DNA from: Candidatus Saccharimonadota bacterium
Lineage (GTDB): Bacteria > Patescibacteriota > Saccharimonadia > Saccharimonadales > Saccharimonadaceae
Assembly (NCBI GenBank): GCA_030537075.1
Contig: JAUNOS010000001.1
Span: forward strand, 218,079 to 282,078
Reading direction: 5' to 3'
Length of the DNA: 64,000 nt
This document shows positions 31,722 through 39,493 of the stretch, piece by piece. A program made the position numbers and the translations under genes. Under the pieces are notes generated by a model. The model ran no database searches. It had not been told where the DNA came from and saw nothing but the letters and a program-made list of their open reading frames with translations. Position 1 is the stretch's first letter, and every line of letters begins with the position of its first letter.

Positions 31722-33242
31722 TTAACGAGGAATGACTTGGCGATACTGGAGACTCTCGGCTATATGGGGGATGGTGATATCGGGCGCCCCTTCAAGGTCG
31801 GCGATAGTGCGCGCGACCTTAATGACTTTGAAGTAGCTGCGAGCACTAAGGTCGAGTTTTTTTGCTGCAGCGAGAAGGAAGTTCTTAGCTTCATCACTGA
31901 GTGGTGTAAAAATATCAACGTCCTTACTGCTCAAATTACCGTTGTACTTTTTACTACTTCTGTATCTGTTATTTTGAGCATCTACAGCATTTTTTATCAT
32001 TTTGCTTATGGTTTTATGTTGTGTTTTTTGCATCGACTTTGCCGAGGAGAGGAGCGATTCATGGGGGACTCGGGTAACATTTATAGTCAAGTCGATGCGA
32101 TCAAGGAGTGGTCCAGAGAGACGCTTTTGGTATTGTAAAATTTGCGTTGAGGAGCATCGACAGGCCTTCTCGGTGTCGCCTAGATAGCCACAGGGGCAGG
32201 GGTTCATAGTGGCAACTAAAATGAAATCTGCTGGATAATAATATTTTCCTTGAGCGCGAGAAATAGTGACTTGCTTGTCTTCAAGCGGCTGCCTGAGTGA
32301 CTCAAGTGTGGTGCGCGGATACTCTAGTAGCTCATCTAGGAAGAGGGTGCCGTGATGGGCGAGACTAATTTCTCCCGGTGTCGCCTTGCTTCCACCACCA
32401 ATCATGGAGACGCGACTGGCGGTGTGGTGCGGGGCTCGAAAGGGTCTGGTGGTCACAATATCCCCGGTACTATGGTGGTCGCTGAGGTTGTGTAATTTAG
32501 TGACCTCGATGATCTCTTCATCTGAAAGTGGCGGCAGGAGCGAGGTGAGTGCCTGGGCTAGCATGGTTTTGCCGGAGCCTGGTGGGCCAGAGAGAAGGAT
32601 ATTGTGGCGCCCGGCGACTGCAATGGCGATGGCGCGCTTGGCTTGTTCTTGCCCCTTTACGTCATCAATCATGACGTCCTGCTTCCTTGTCCTGGTGTGG
32701 CTGGTTGAGCCAGCAAATGGACTGATGAGGCGCTCTCTCTTGAGATGAAGAAATAGTTCTTTAAGGTCGTGTACTGGGAAGACGGTGACGTCGGGGATAA
32801 GATGAGCCTGGTCGGCATTAGCCGTGGGGAGAAATACCCGTGTAATGCGGTGCTCGCGAGCAGTCTCGGCTAAGGTGATAGCCGAGCGAATAGGACGAAG
32901 CGTCCCGTCAAGTGCTAGTTCGCCAGCAAATAGTGCATCGGATAACGATGCCTGAGGAAGCTGCTTGCCGATACAGAGGACGGCAAGGGCGATGGGAAGG
33001 TCAAATTGAGCACCGTCCTTGGGGAGTTCAGCTGGTGCGAGGTTGATCGTGATCTTGCCTTTTGGAAAGTCGAGCAGTGAGTTCTTGATGGCGCTGCGGA
33101 CGCGGTCGCGAGCTTCATCGATGGCTTTATTGCCGAGGCCGACGATTTGTAGTCCAGGCAGACCCTGGGCCATGTCGCCCTCGACTTCAATGAGCTGACC
33201 ATTGAATCCGTATGGGGTCGCCGAGAAGACTTTGCTTACCAT
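31722..33242 (-). CDS. comM: ComM/YifB-like AAA+ helicase (Mg-chelatase-like)
   Basis: Codes for 506 residues from ATG 33242. The N-terminal ChlI-like domain starts MVSKVFSATPYGFNGQLIEVEGD. Walker A GPPGSGKT and Walker B LFLDELLEYPR follow, then the CPCGYLGD cysteine motif and the C-terminal Mg-chelatase domain. ComM is a branch-migration helicase that helps integrate DNA taken up by transformation. Its presence with a retractable type IV pilus in the same region supports natural competence. It is divergent from the tmRNA gene with 65 bases between. Confidence 0.95.
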   Translation of the reverse strand: MVSKVFSATPYGFNGQLIEVEGDMAQGLPGLQIVGLGNKAIDEARDRVRSAIKNSLLDFPKGKITINLAPAELPKDGAQFDLPIALAVLCIGKQLPQASLSDALFAGELALDGTLRPIRSAITLAETAREHRITRVFLPTANADQAHLIPDVTVFPVHDLKELFLHLKRERLISPFAGSTSHTRTRKQDVMIDDVKGQEQAKRAIAIAVAGRHNILLSGPPGSGKTMLAQALTSLLPPLSDEEIIEVTKLHNLSDHHSTGDIVTTRPFRAPHHTASRVSMIGGGSKATPGEISLAHHGTLFLDELLEYPRTTLESLRQPLEDKQVTISRAQGKYYYPADFILVATMNPCPCGYLGDTEKACRCSSTQILQYQKRLSGPLLDRIDLTINVTRVPHESLLSSAKSMQKTQHKTISKMIKNAVDAQNNRYRSSKKYNGNLSSKDVDIFTPLSDEAKNFLLAAAKKLDLSARSYFKVIKVARTIADLEGAPDITIPHIAESLQYRQVIPR

Positions 33243-33265
33243 GACTATATTTAACCATAAGAGTG

Positions 33266-33294
33266 TCGACAAAGAAAGGATTTTTTAGTATACT
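33266..33294 (+). promoter_or_regulatory. Promoter of tmRNA
   Basis: TCGACA (33266-33271), 17-base spacer, TATACT (33289-33294). Confidence 0.75.
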
Positions 33295-33307
33295 AGGGCA
33301 GATGGAC

Positions 33308-33701
33308 GGGGCTGAAATAGCTTTCGACAATTGGACCTTATCAGGATATTTTGCGAACCGAATGTGCACGTTAAGCATGATGTTAATTGCAAACTTTACT
33401 GCAAAAGCAAAGGCATTCTTTGCGAGCTTGTCTCCAAAAATGGCCTTCGCACCAATCGCTGCTTAATTTAGCGATCGTCTCCTCGTTTAGGCAACATAGA
33501 GCGGGCGAGGTGTCATACGTATGTTGCTAGCTGTGTGTTCGGGCAGCGGCGAATGCGCGGGACTTTTTCCGCGTAACCTCCCACGTTTTTTCGACTTATT
33601 TTTGAGCGGCGGGTGGTTATAAATTTTTAAATAAGTCTATGTTCGTAGACGAATATCATGATACCAGTTGGACCCGGGGGCGGTACCCGGCAGCTCCACC
33701 A
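33308..33701 (+). ncRNA. ssrA: tmRNA with a 25-residue tag and a divergent T-loop
   Basis: 394 nt. The 5' GGGGCTG pairs with CAGCTCC before the encoded ACCA end, forming the tRNA-like acceptor. The tag frame resumes at GCA 33389 and ends at TAA 33464-33466, giving a 25-residue tag that begins ANFTAKAKAFF and ends FAPIAA; the Ala-Ala end is what tail-specific proteases recognise. Most tags are about 10-15 residues. The T-arm stem CCGGG/CCCGG is intact, but the 7-base loop reads GGCGGTA where nearly all tmRNAs have TTCRANN. A good terminator follows at 33714. Confidence 0.93.
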
Positions 33702-33713
33702 TGCGATAAAGAG

Positions 33714-33735
33714 ACCAGCCATAAGGCTGGTTTTT
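33714..33735 (+). terminator. Terminator of tmRNA
   Basis: Stem ACCAGCC / GGCTGGT with loop ATAA and a T5 run. Confidence 0.92.
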
Positions 33736-33763
33736 AGATTAAATTTGCGTGGGTGATATCAGA

Positions 33764-33796
33764 AAAAACAGCCACCTGCGAGTAGTGGCTGTTTTT
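33764..33796. terminator. Bidirectional terminator, end of a minus-strand small RNA unit
   Basis: 12-base-pair stem AAAAACAGCCAC / GTGGCTGTTTTT with a 9-base loop; T-run on both strands. Confidence 0.85.
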
Positions 33797-33858
33797 AAGT
33801 GGAGTTTTATGTGTTCTGTTTATTTTTGGCCTCTGTATAATTTTTTTATTCAGAAGCT
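33764..33858 (-). ncRNA. Orphan small RNA candidate
   Basis: A minus-strand unit of about 95 nt between a near-consensus promoter (33865-33893) and the terminator at 33764-33796. The body is A-rich and single-stranded before the hairpin and contains no ATG-initiated frame of any length. That combination is typical of a trans-acting small RNA. It could instead be a remnant leader. Expression data would decide. Confidence 0.45.
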
Positions 33859-33864
33859 ACCCCT

Positions 33865-33893
33865 ATAATATAGTACGAAAAAGCTTATGTCAA
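33865..33893 (-). promoter_or_regulatory. Near-consensus minus-strand promoter
   Basis: TTGACA (33888-33893), exactly 17 bases, TATTAT (33865-33870). A TATAAT on the plus strand overlaps the same bases, and a second one lies at 33836-33841. Confidence 0.7.
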
Positions 33894-34649
33894 CGCTTTT
33901 TGCGAAAAATCTTTAGGTAAAAAATACCACAGCATATGCCCTAATGAGTTACTGGGTTGCGACTCGTCTTTGAGTAATGAAACTGCGGTGCTGGGCGGAC
34001 GATATGTATTTGGGCGTGAAGTTGACTCTACTGTAGCGTGAGGTAGGTTCTTGCCGAGTAGCGATGTTATTGATCTTGCCAGCGGGTGGTGGGTTGCGAG
34101 AGGGCTAGTTGTGTTGTTGTCAGTATGTAAAAAGAAGCTTGCCATGTGGGTGATGTACTTGTAGCGCATGCCTCTTTGCTCCAGGCTCCCTAGACTGTTG
34201 GGCGGGTGATGAAAGTCCATTGATGCTTTGGGATGCTGTTCCATGGGCGGTGACTGCGACTGCGGCATTGGACTTGTTGCAGTCATGTTTTTTCTGTCCA
34301 GCATTGGGTAGGGGCTTGGAGCTATGCTATCTATGCAGATTTCCTTGTATTGGGCACGCGGTAGAGATCCCTCAAGCGCCCCTGCGCGTGAGAGTGATTT
34401 TGGGCCTGCTTGGGTTCGCTCCTGGCGGGGGCGGGGTACCTTTGGGTGGTCCCGTGGCGCAGACGATTAATCGCTCTTTCATGCGATGCTTCCGTGACCC
34501 TAAGCTAGCTGTAATATTGTGAATTGGTGCGAGTTACGTGTATTACTTACATCATTGTAATTTATACAATATTTAGTAAATAACAGATATAGATAAAGTC
34601 TGTAGCTACGTATAATGTAAAAATAACAATGCATTTTTTATAAAATTGA
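33894..34649. other. Stretch without a convincing gene
   Basis: About 750 bases. A minus-strand frame is open from 34466 to 33885 and a plus-strand frame from 34220 to 34522. Neither has a ribosome binding site, a promoter at the right distance, or a sequence I recognise, and both have protein composition that looks random (many His, Pro, Ser or Cys). The last 130 bases are very AT-rich. It could hold a decayed gene. I see no insertion sequence ends or target duplications. Confidence 0.4.
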
Positions 34650-34678
34650 TTGACTTTTTAACGTGAGCGTGATACCAT
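34650..34678 (+). promoter_or_regulatory. Promoter in front of the structured region
   Basis: TTGACT (34650-34655), 17-base spacer, TACCAT (34673-34678), the same two hexamers and spacing as the promoter of the 47-codon gene. Start expected near 34685. Confidence 0.65.
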
Positions 34679-34684
34679 TAGGAC

Positions 34685-35090
34685 AAGCTTTTACAAAAAC
34701 AAAAAGCAATAAAAAAATAATCACCTTAACAATCCCTTACGATGCACACGGCAGCTCACTCACTGGCGTACAGTCGGCCGCAGCATGGAATCTCCATGGT
34801 GCTGCCGATGCTCCGCCAAGCCCCGCCTTAGGGCGGTACGCGATGAGCGTTGAGCGCGCGCGATTAGTACCGCGCATATATCCAGTTAATCCCTGTGATA
34901 GGAAATTGTAGTGATACTACTGGATATATGCGCAGAGGAACTTTGCGCAAGGACATGCTCCTTACATAAGGAGCGGTCAGTTGCCCTCGAGCGACGACTT
35001 TCGGTTAGGACACCCGCGCCCATATAGTTATTGAAAAGCGGCGGATGGTTGTGTTCCACCACCCAATTGTAGTTGTCGCTCGGGCTCTCT
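34685..35090 (+). ncRNA. Candidate large structured RNA of unknown type
   Basis: About 400 nt downstream of a good promoter with no credible protein frame. It contains a 15-bp perfect inverted repeat (34872-34886 with 34919-34933, 32-base loop), a hairpin GCTCCTT-ACAT-AAGGAGC (34957-34974), a CATGG/CCATG hairpin (34784-34798) flanked by GCAG/CTGC pairing, GGCAGC (34750-34755) with GCTGCC (34801-34806), and a 10-bp long-range pairing GAGCGACGAC (34989-34998) with GTTGTCGCTC (35072-35081). The next gene has its own leaderless promoter, so this is not just its leader. No known RNA class was recognised. Confidence 0.4.
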
Positions 35091-35131
35091 TGATATCTCT
35101 CGTTATGTGTGAATGTGGTATAGTTAAGCAT

Positions 35132-35515
35132 ATGAAGTATGGATATACCGTAGCGTTATGTCTTATTGCCTGCTTATCTGCAGTCGCTATTTTGCACGTA
35201 ACATCGCCAAGTAGTGCTGGCCCTCTCATGGTGCTAGTATTTTTTATTTGCATATACGCGGCATCGGCATCGGCGCTATATATGGTAATGCTAGGGCTAA
35301 GAATGCTCGGCATGAGATTGCTTCCTGAGGGGGTGCATCGCAGGGCTCTGGGGGAGTTGCGCCCATTGAAATTATATTATTATGCGAGTGTTGCCGGCTT
35401 GGTGCCGGTTATTTTACTGGGAATGCAATCGATAGGCGGTGCGCGTGTATGGGATATCGTGTTATTGTTCCTGTTTGTCGGGCTGGGGTGGTTTTATATC
35501 GCCAAGCGCTTTTAA
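35132..35515 (+). CDS. Small membrane protein, four helices
   Basis: Codes for 127 residues with four hydrophobic segments (about 6-22, 30-52, 84-100 and 108-124) and a short basic loop between the second and third. TATAGT at 35119-35124 ends seven bases before ATG 35132, so the in-frame upstream start at 35045 is rejected. No family recognised. The following gene has its own promoter. Confidence 0.75.
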   Translation: MKYGYTVALCLIACLSAVAILHVTSPSSAGPLMVLVFFICIYAASASALYMVMLGLRMLGMRLLPEGVHRRALGELRPLKLYYYASVAGLVPVILLGMQSIGGARVWDIVLLFLFVGLGWFYIAKRF

Positions 35516-35556
35516 TACCGTAGTCACTATAGCGCTAACATGATACAATATAAGGT

Positions 35557-35961
35557 ATGAATCCAGAACTGCCACAGGCACAGCCGTCAGTTGAATCCCT
35601 GCCGTTAGCTCCGAGTGGGCCAGAGGTGTCAGTTGGGCGTGTCGAACATGAGCAGCCTCGCATGGAACAGCAGGCGACGGCTGGCGAGCCAGCCCCGCAA
35701 GCATCACTACCAGCGATTCCGCAGGCCGCCGTGAACGTTGCAGTGCCAGCGCCCGCAGCGCCACCACAAACAATGGCGAGCGACGCACCTGCTATTGCTG
35801 GGGATGACGATCTCATCGAGAAGGAATGGGTTGATAAGCTGAAGCGTATCATTTCGCTGACAAGAGATGATCCTTATGAGCGGGCACGAGTGATCGCGCA
35901 GTTGCAGGCTGACTATCTAAAGAAGCGTTACAATAGGGAAATGGGGCAACCAAAAGGGTAG
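35557..35961 (+). CDS. Disordered Pro/Ala/Gln-rich protein with a helical C-terminus
   Basis: Codes for 134 residues. Residues 1-85 are low complexity (Pro, Ala, Gln, Glu) and probably disordered. Residues 86-134 form a charged amphipathic helix region (DLIEKEWVDKLKRIISLTRDDPYERARVIAQL). There is no signal peptide. TACAAT at 35544-35549 ends seven bases before the ATG. Three bases separate its stop from the TraG-like ATPase gene, so it may be a cytoplasmic partner or adaptor of that ATPase. No named family recognised. Confidence 0.75.
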   Translation: MNPELPQAQPSVESLPLAPSGPEVSVGRVEHEQPRMEQQATAGEPAPQASLPAIPQAAVNVAVPAPAAPPQTMASDAPAIAGDDDLIEKEWVDKLKRIISLTRDDPYERARVIAQLQADYLKKRYNREMGQPKG

Positions 35962-35964
35962 GTA

Positions 35965-38904
35965 ATGAATAGCGGTCCGATCATCACTGGATTTGTCGTC
36001 GTTGTCGTTTTGGGTATCGGTGCGACTATTGTTGCATTACAATATCGCAAAATGCTAAGAGAGGCAAAAAACTATGAGCGCGGTCTTAAGATGGTGCCGC
36101 TGCTTATCCATCTTCCGCCGAGCAGTGAGGATATCGAGGGTGCAAGTCGCGACCAGCGGGATCTAACGGAGGAAATCTTAAGCCAGGCGCAGGTGATGTA
36201 TAATATCATCTCGAGTACGGCAACGCGTGGCTTTAAGAGTAAGATTTACGGCCAGCGACATATCTCCTTTGAAATTTTATCACGTGGCGGCCTGGTGCAT
36301 TATTATGCAGTCGTCCCGACGGTCTTAGTGGATGTTATCCAACAGGCGATAGCTGCGGCATATCCATCGGCTCGCCTTGAGGAAGTGACGGATACGAATA
36401 TTTTTAGCCAGGTTGGTAAAATGAGCGGGACGATTGGCGGTGAGTTCTCGCTGCGCAAGTCGTTCGTTTTTCCTATCGCGACGTTCCAGGAGTCGAAGCG
36501 TGATGCTTCGCGGGCGGTTTTGAATGCAATGTCTGCTGCGACGAAAGAGGATGGCATCGGCATCCAGTTTTTGATTCGTCCAGCCCAGGAGGGATGGTCG
36601 CGCAAATCAGAAGAGCATATAGAGAAGCTGAAAAAGAGTAAAGGAAAAAAGCCATCGGCGAAAATAGGTGGTGTCGATGTCTCCATCGTGGGGGATTTGT
36701 TCGAGGCCTTATGGAAGCCGCCTCAGTCTAAGGATAAGGAGACTGAGGCAAAGCCAGAAGATAAGCAGCTTAGTTCACTTGAGCAGGCGGAGGTAGACGC
36801 GATCAGCGAGAAGACGCGCTATCCTGCCTATGAAGTCCTTGTGCGGGTGGTGATTTCTTCCAATACCGCCGCTCGGTCACAAGTGCTGCTAAAGAATATT
36901 ATCGCAGCATTCGCGATGTTTGACTCGCCTCGAAACAATGGATTTAAGTTCTCGCTTACTCATAATATTGAGGAGCTTACGACAGCCTTTATCATGCGTT
37001 TCTTCCCGCAGCATGTACGTAGCACCGTGCTCAATAGCGTCGAGATGGCGACGCTGTTTCACTTGCCGGGCAGCAATGCCATCCCGACATCGCAGGTGAA
37101 GCGACAGATGTCAAAGCAAGTGGATGGGCCGACTGATGTGATGGACGAGGGGCTGCTCATAGGGTATAACGAATTTCGCGGCACCAAAAAACCGATTCGT
37201 ATCGGCACGAAAGATCGCCGTCGTCACGTGTACATCATCGGTCAGACGGGCGTCGGTAAGTCGGTACTGCAGGAGAATATGGCTTACCAAGACATGATGG
37301 ATGGTCGAGGGTTTGCGCTCATTGACCCGCATGGCGACCTTGTCGAGTCGTTGATGGGCAAGGTGCCTAAGGAGCGTGTGGAGGACATTATTTACTTCAA
37401 CCCGGCGGATATGGAAAATCCTATCGGCCTCAATATGTTTGAGTTTGATCACCCTGACCAGAAGGACTTTTTGGTTCAGGAGGCGATTAATATGCTGTAT
37501 GGCCTTTACGATCCAGGGCATACGGGTATCGTCGGTCCACGCTTGGAGCATATTTTCCGTAACTGCGCATTGCTGTTAATGTCGGATCCAGCTGGCGGCA
37601 CCTTTATCGACGTGCCAAAGTGTTTGATTGACCCCGAGTTTGTGAAGTCGAAGTTGAAGTACGTGACTGATCAGCAGGTGATCGACTTTTGGACGAAGGA
37701 ATTTCCGGCGTCACAGCGCTCAAACGAGGCGGGAGAGGTGATTTCATGGGTGGTCTCGAAATTTGGCCCGTTCATCTCAAATGACTCAATGCGTAATATC
37801 ATCGGACAGACGAAGTCTGGTTTCAATATTCGCGAAATCATGGACAATAAAAAGATTCTGCTGGTGAACCTCTCAAAGGGAAAGATGGGTGAGCTGAACG
37901 CCAAGCTGCTCGGTATTATCTTTATCATGAAGTTTCAAGCTGCCGCTATGTCAAGGGCCGACATCCCCGAAGATCAGCGTGAAGATTTTTCACTTTATGT
38001 TGATGAGGTGCAGAACTTCGCAACCGATAGCTTCGAGTCAATCCTATCTGAGGCGCGAAAGTATAAACTGAGTCTTATCATGGGAAACCAGTTTATGACG
38101 CAGCTGACGGAGAAGATTCGCGAGGCGATCATCGGTAATATTGGTACGGTTATCTCCGGGCGCATCGGTATCACCGACGCTGAGCTGATGGTGAAGAAAT
38201 TTCAACCGACCTTTGATATTGACGATCTTTCGAAGCTGCCAAACTTCCAGTCCATCGCCTCGGTAATGATCAATAACGTGCCTTCGGCTCCTTTTAGTAT
38301 GAATTGGGTGCCGCCGATGGGTCAAGTGAATACGCAGCTGCGCGATGCGCTCGTCCGCCTGTCTGCGGCAAAATACGGCAAGCCGCGCGCGGTCGTTGAG
38401 CGTGAGATATTCGAACGGCTTGGCCGTAATAAAAAGGCAGCAACGGCAACACCTCTAGGTAATGGTTCTCGCACGGGTGGCGCTGCGGGTGGTTCGTCCT
38501 TTCTTGATGAGTGGCTGGCGAAGCGTCAACAGCTCGGTGGCGGGAAGCCTGGTGCCACTCCGGTATCGCCCATCCGTCCCGCTGGTTCAGGGCATGCAGT
38601 TGTCGCTGGTAATGGTGGTTCGGTCGCTCCGGCATCACCGCCGCTTGCACCTGGCGTAGCTGCAACGGGCCCAGCCGGTCCGCTGAATATGCCGGCGGTC
38701 AAACAGTCGCTATCGGTGCCCGAAGATTCATCACGGGGCGCGAGTGGTGTGGTAGTACCCCCTATGAGCACGCCTCCTGCGCCACCGGCTGCCCCAGGCT
38801 CTATCGCCGAGCAGATGGCGACTGAGCTGAAGGCTGCAGAAGAAAAGAACCACCTCGACTTGCGAGGTGGTGATGATGGCGAGGTGTCGATTAAGCTGCG
38901 CTAG
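35965..38904 (+). CDS. VirD4/TraG/HerA-like membrane ATPase of a type IV secretion-like system
   Basis: Codes for 979 residues. One N-terminal membrane helix (about 5-25) is followed by a long alpha/beta region. The RecA-like core has Walker A GQTGVGKS (426-433), GFALIDPHGDLVES, and Walker B LYVDEVQNFA (D680, E681). The last 170 residues are Gly/Pro/Ala-rich and probably disordered. It matches the conjugative coupling or VirB4-like ATPases often annotated in Saccharibacteria. No relaxase, pilin or channel genes are nearby, so it may pump DNA or protein with parts coded elsewhere, or have been adopted for another role. Confidence 0.88.
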   Translation: MNSGPIITGFVVVVVLGIGATIVALQYRKMLREAKNYERGLKMVPLLIHLPPSSEDIEGASRDQRDLTEEILSQAQVMYNIISSTATRGFKSKIYGQRHISFEILSRGGLVHYYAVVPTVLVDVIQQAIAAAYPSARLEEVTDTNIFSQVGKMSGTIGGEFSLRKSFVFPIATFQESKRDASRAVLNAMSAATKEDGIGIQFLIRPAQEGWSRKSEEHIEKLKKSKGKKPSAKIGGVDVSIVGDLFEALWKPPQSKDKETEAKPEDKQLSSLEQAEVDAISEKTRYPAYEVLVRVVISSNTAARSQVLLKNIIAAFAMFDSPRNNGFKFSLTHNIEELTTAFIMRFFPQHVRSTVLNSVEMATLFHLPGSNAIPTSQVKRQMSKQVDGPTDVMDEGLLIGYNEFRGTKKPIRIGTKDRRRHVYIIGQTGVGKSVLQENMAYQDMMDGRGFALIDPHGDLVESLMGKVPKERVEDIIYFNPADMENPIGLNMFEFDHPDQKDFLVQEAINMLYGLYDPGHTGIVGPRLEHIFRNCALLLMSDPAGGTFIDVPKCLIDPEFVKSKLKYVTDQQVIDFWTKEFPASQRSNEAGEVISWVVSKFGPFISNDSMRNIIGQTKSGFNIREIMDNKKILLVNLSKGKMGELNAKLLGIIFIMKFQAAAMSRADIPEDQREDFSLYVDEVQNFATDSFESILSEARKYKLSLIMGNQFMTQLTEKIREAIIGNIGTVISGRIGITDAELMVKKFQPTFDIDDLSKLPNFQSIASVMINNVPSAPFSMNWVPPMGQVNTQLRDALVRLSAAKYGKPRAVVEREIFERLGRNKKAATATPLGNGSRTGGAAGGSSFLDEWLAKRQQLGGGKPGATPVSPIRPAGSGHAVVAGNGGSVAPASPPLAPGVAATGPAGPLNMPAVKQSLSVPEDSSRGASGVVVPPMSTPPAPPAAPGSIAEQMATELKAAEEKNHLDLRGGDDGEVSIKLR

Positions 38905-38912
38905 AACGGGTG

Positions 38913-39485
38913 CTAGGTATTTTTCCTTCCGCTAAAGCCGACACGCACGTACTCAAATAGGGCACCGACGATCCAGCCACACACAAAGAGGATGATCGTT
39001 TCCGACCCTGACAGGACGTAGCCGTAACGTTTCGCGATAAAATACACTATGACTGATAAGATGGCGCCGAGCGCACCAGCGATGATGAGGTTTGGACGGG
39101 CGACGGTATTCCCGACAATATCACTTGTCTTTTCGACAACTGGGTTATGAATGACTTTGCTAAATGCGCGAGACGACGGGGAGAGCTTGGTGCGCATCTG
39201 TTTCATGGTATGCTGATAGCTCGCCTCGCGGTCGGCTTTGGTGAATTGCTTGTGCTCTGCTGGTGTCTCTACTGCCACCACCTCTGTTTCTTGCGATGAA
39301 TGAGCTTGCTCAAGTGCTTCATGACGCGCAGTATCGACACGCTCCGGGCTGTGCTCTGCGGTAGCCGTTTCGGCTCTCTTTTCAAGTTGTTCTGCAGCGG
39401 CCCGTTCGACTTCGCTGCGCGCTTGCTCGAGCTCACCCGCTTGCTTGGCAAGCTCAGGACTCGTCCCATTGATCTTCTCTGACAT
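38913..39485 (-). CDS. Coiled-coil membrane protein
   Basis: Codes for 190 residues. The first half is highly charged (Glu, Ala, Arg) with heptad patterns (EQARSEVERAAAEQLEKRAET). Two membrane helices lie near residues 131-150 and 158-178, and the basic tail RVGFSGRKNT follows. GGGGGG before the start and an 8-base gap after the LPXTG protein gene indicate a two-gene operon. No family recognised. It may organise the surface protein or its sorting. Confidence 0.72.
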   Translation of the reverse strand: MSEKINGTSPELAKQAGELEQARSEVERAAAEQLEKRAETATAEHSPERVDTARHEALEQAHSSQETEVVAVETPAEHKQFTKADREASYQHTMKQMRTKLSPSSRAFSKVIHNPVVEKTSDIVGNTVARPNLIIAGALGAILSVIVYFIAKRYGYVLSGSETIILFVCGWIVGALFEYVRVGFSGRKNT

Positions 39486-39493
39486 ATACCCCC

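Noticed and set aside
33885-34466. Long open minus-strand frame (first ATG at 34304)
   Set aside because: No promoter or ribosome binding site at a start codon, biased composition (His, Pro, Ser), and competing open frames on both strands. Open length alone is not enough.
34663-34911. 82-codon plus-strand frame starting with GTG
   Set aside because: The GTG lies upstream of the -10 box at 34673-34678, and the region is better explained by RNA structure.
35965-38904. Integrative conjugative element
   Set aside because: Only the ATPase is present; no relaxase, integrase, att sites or composition change.
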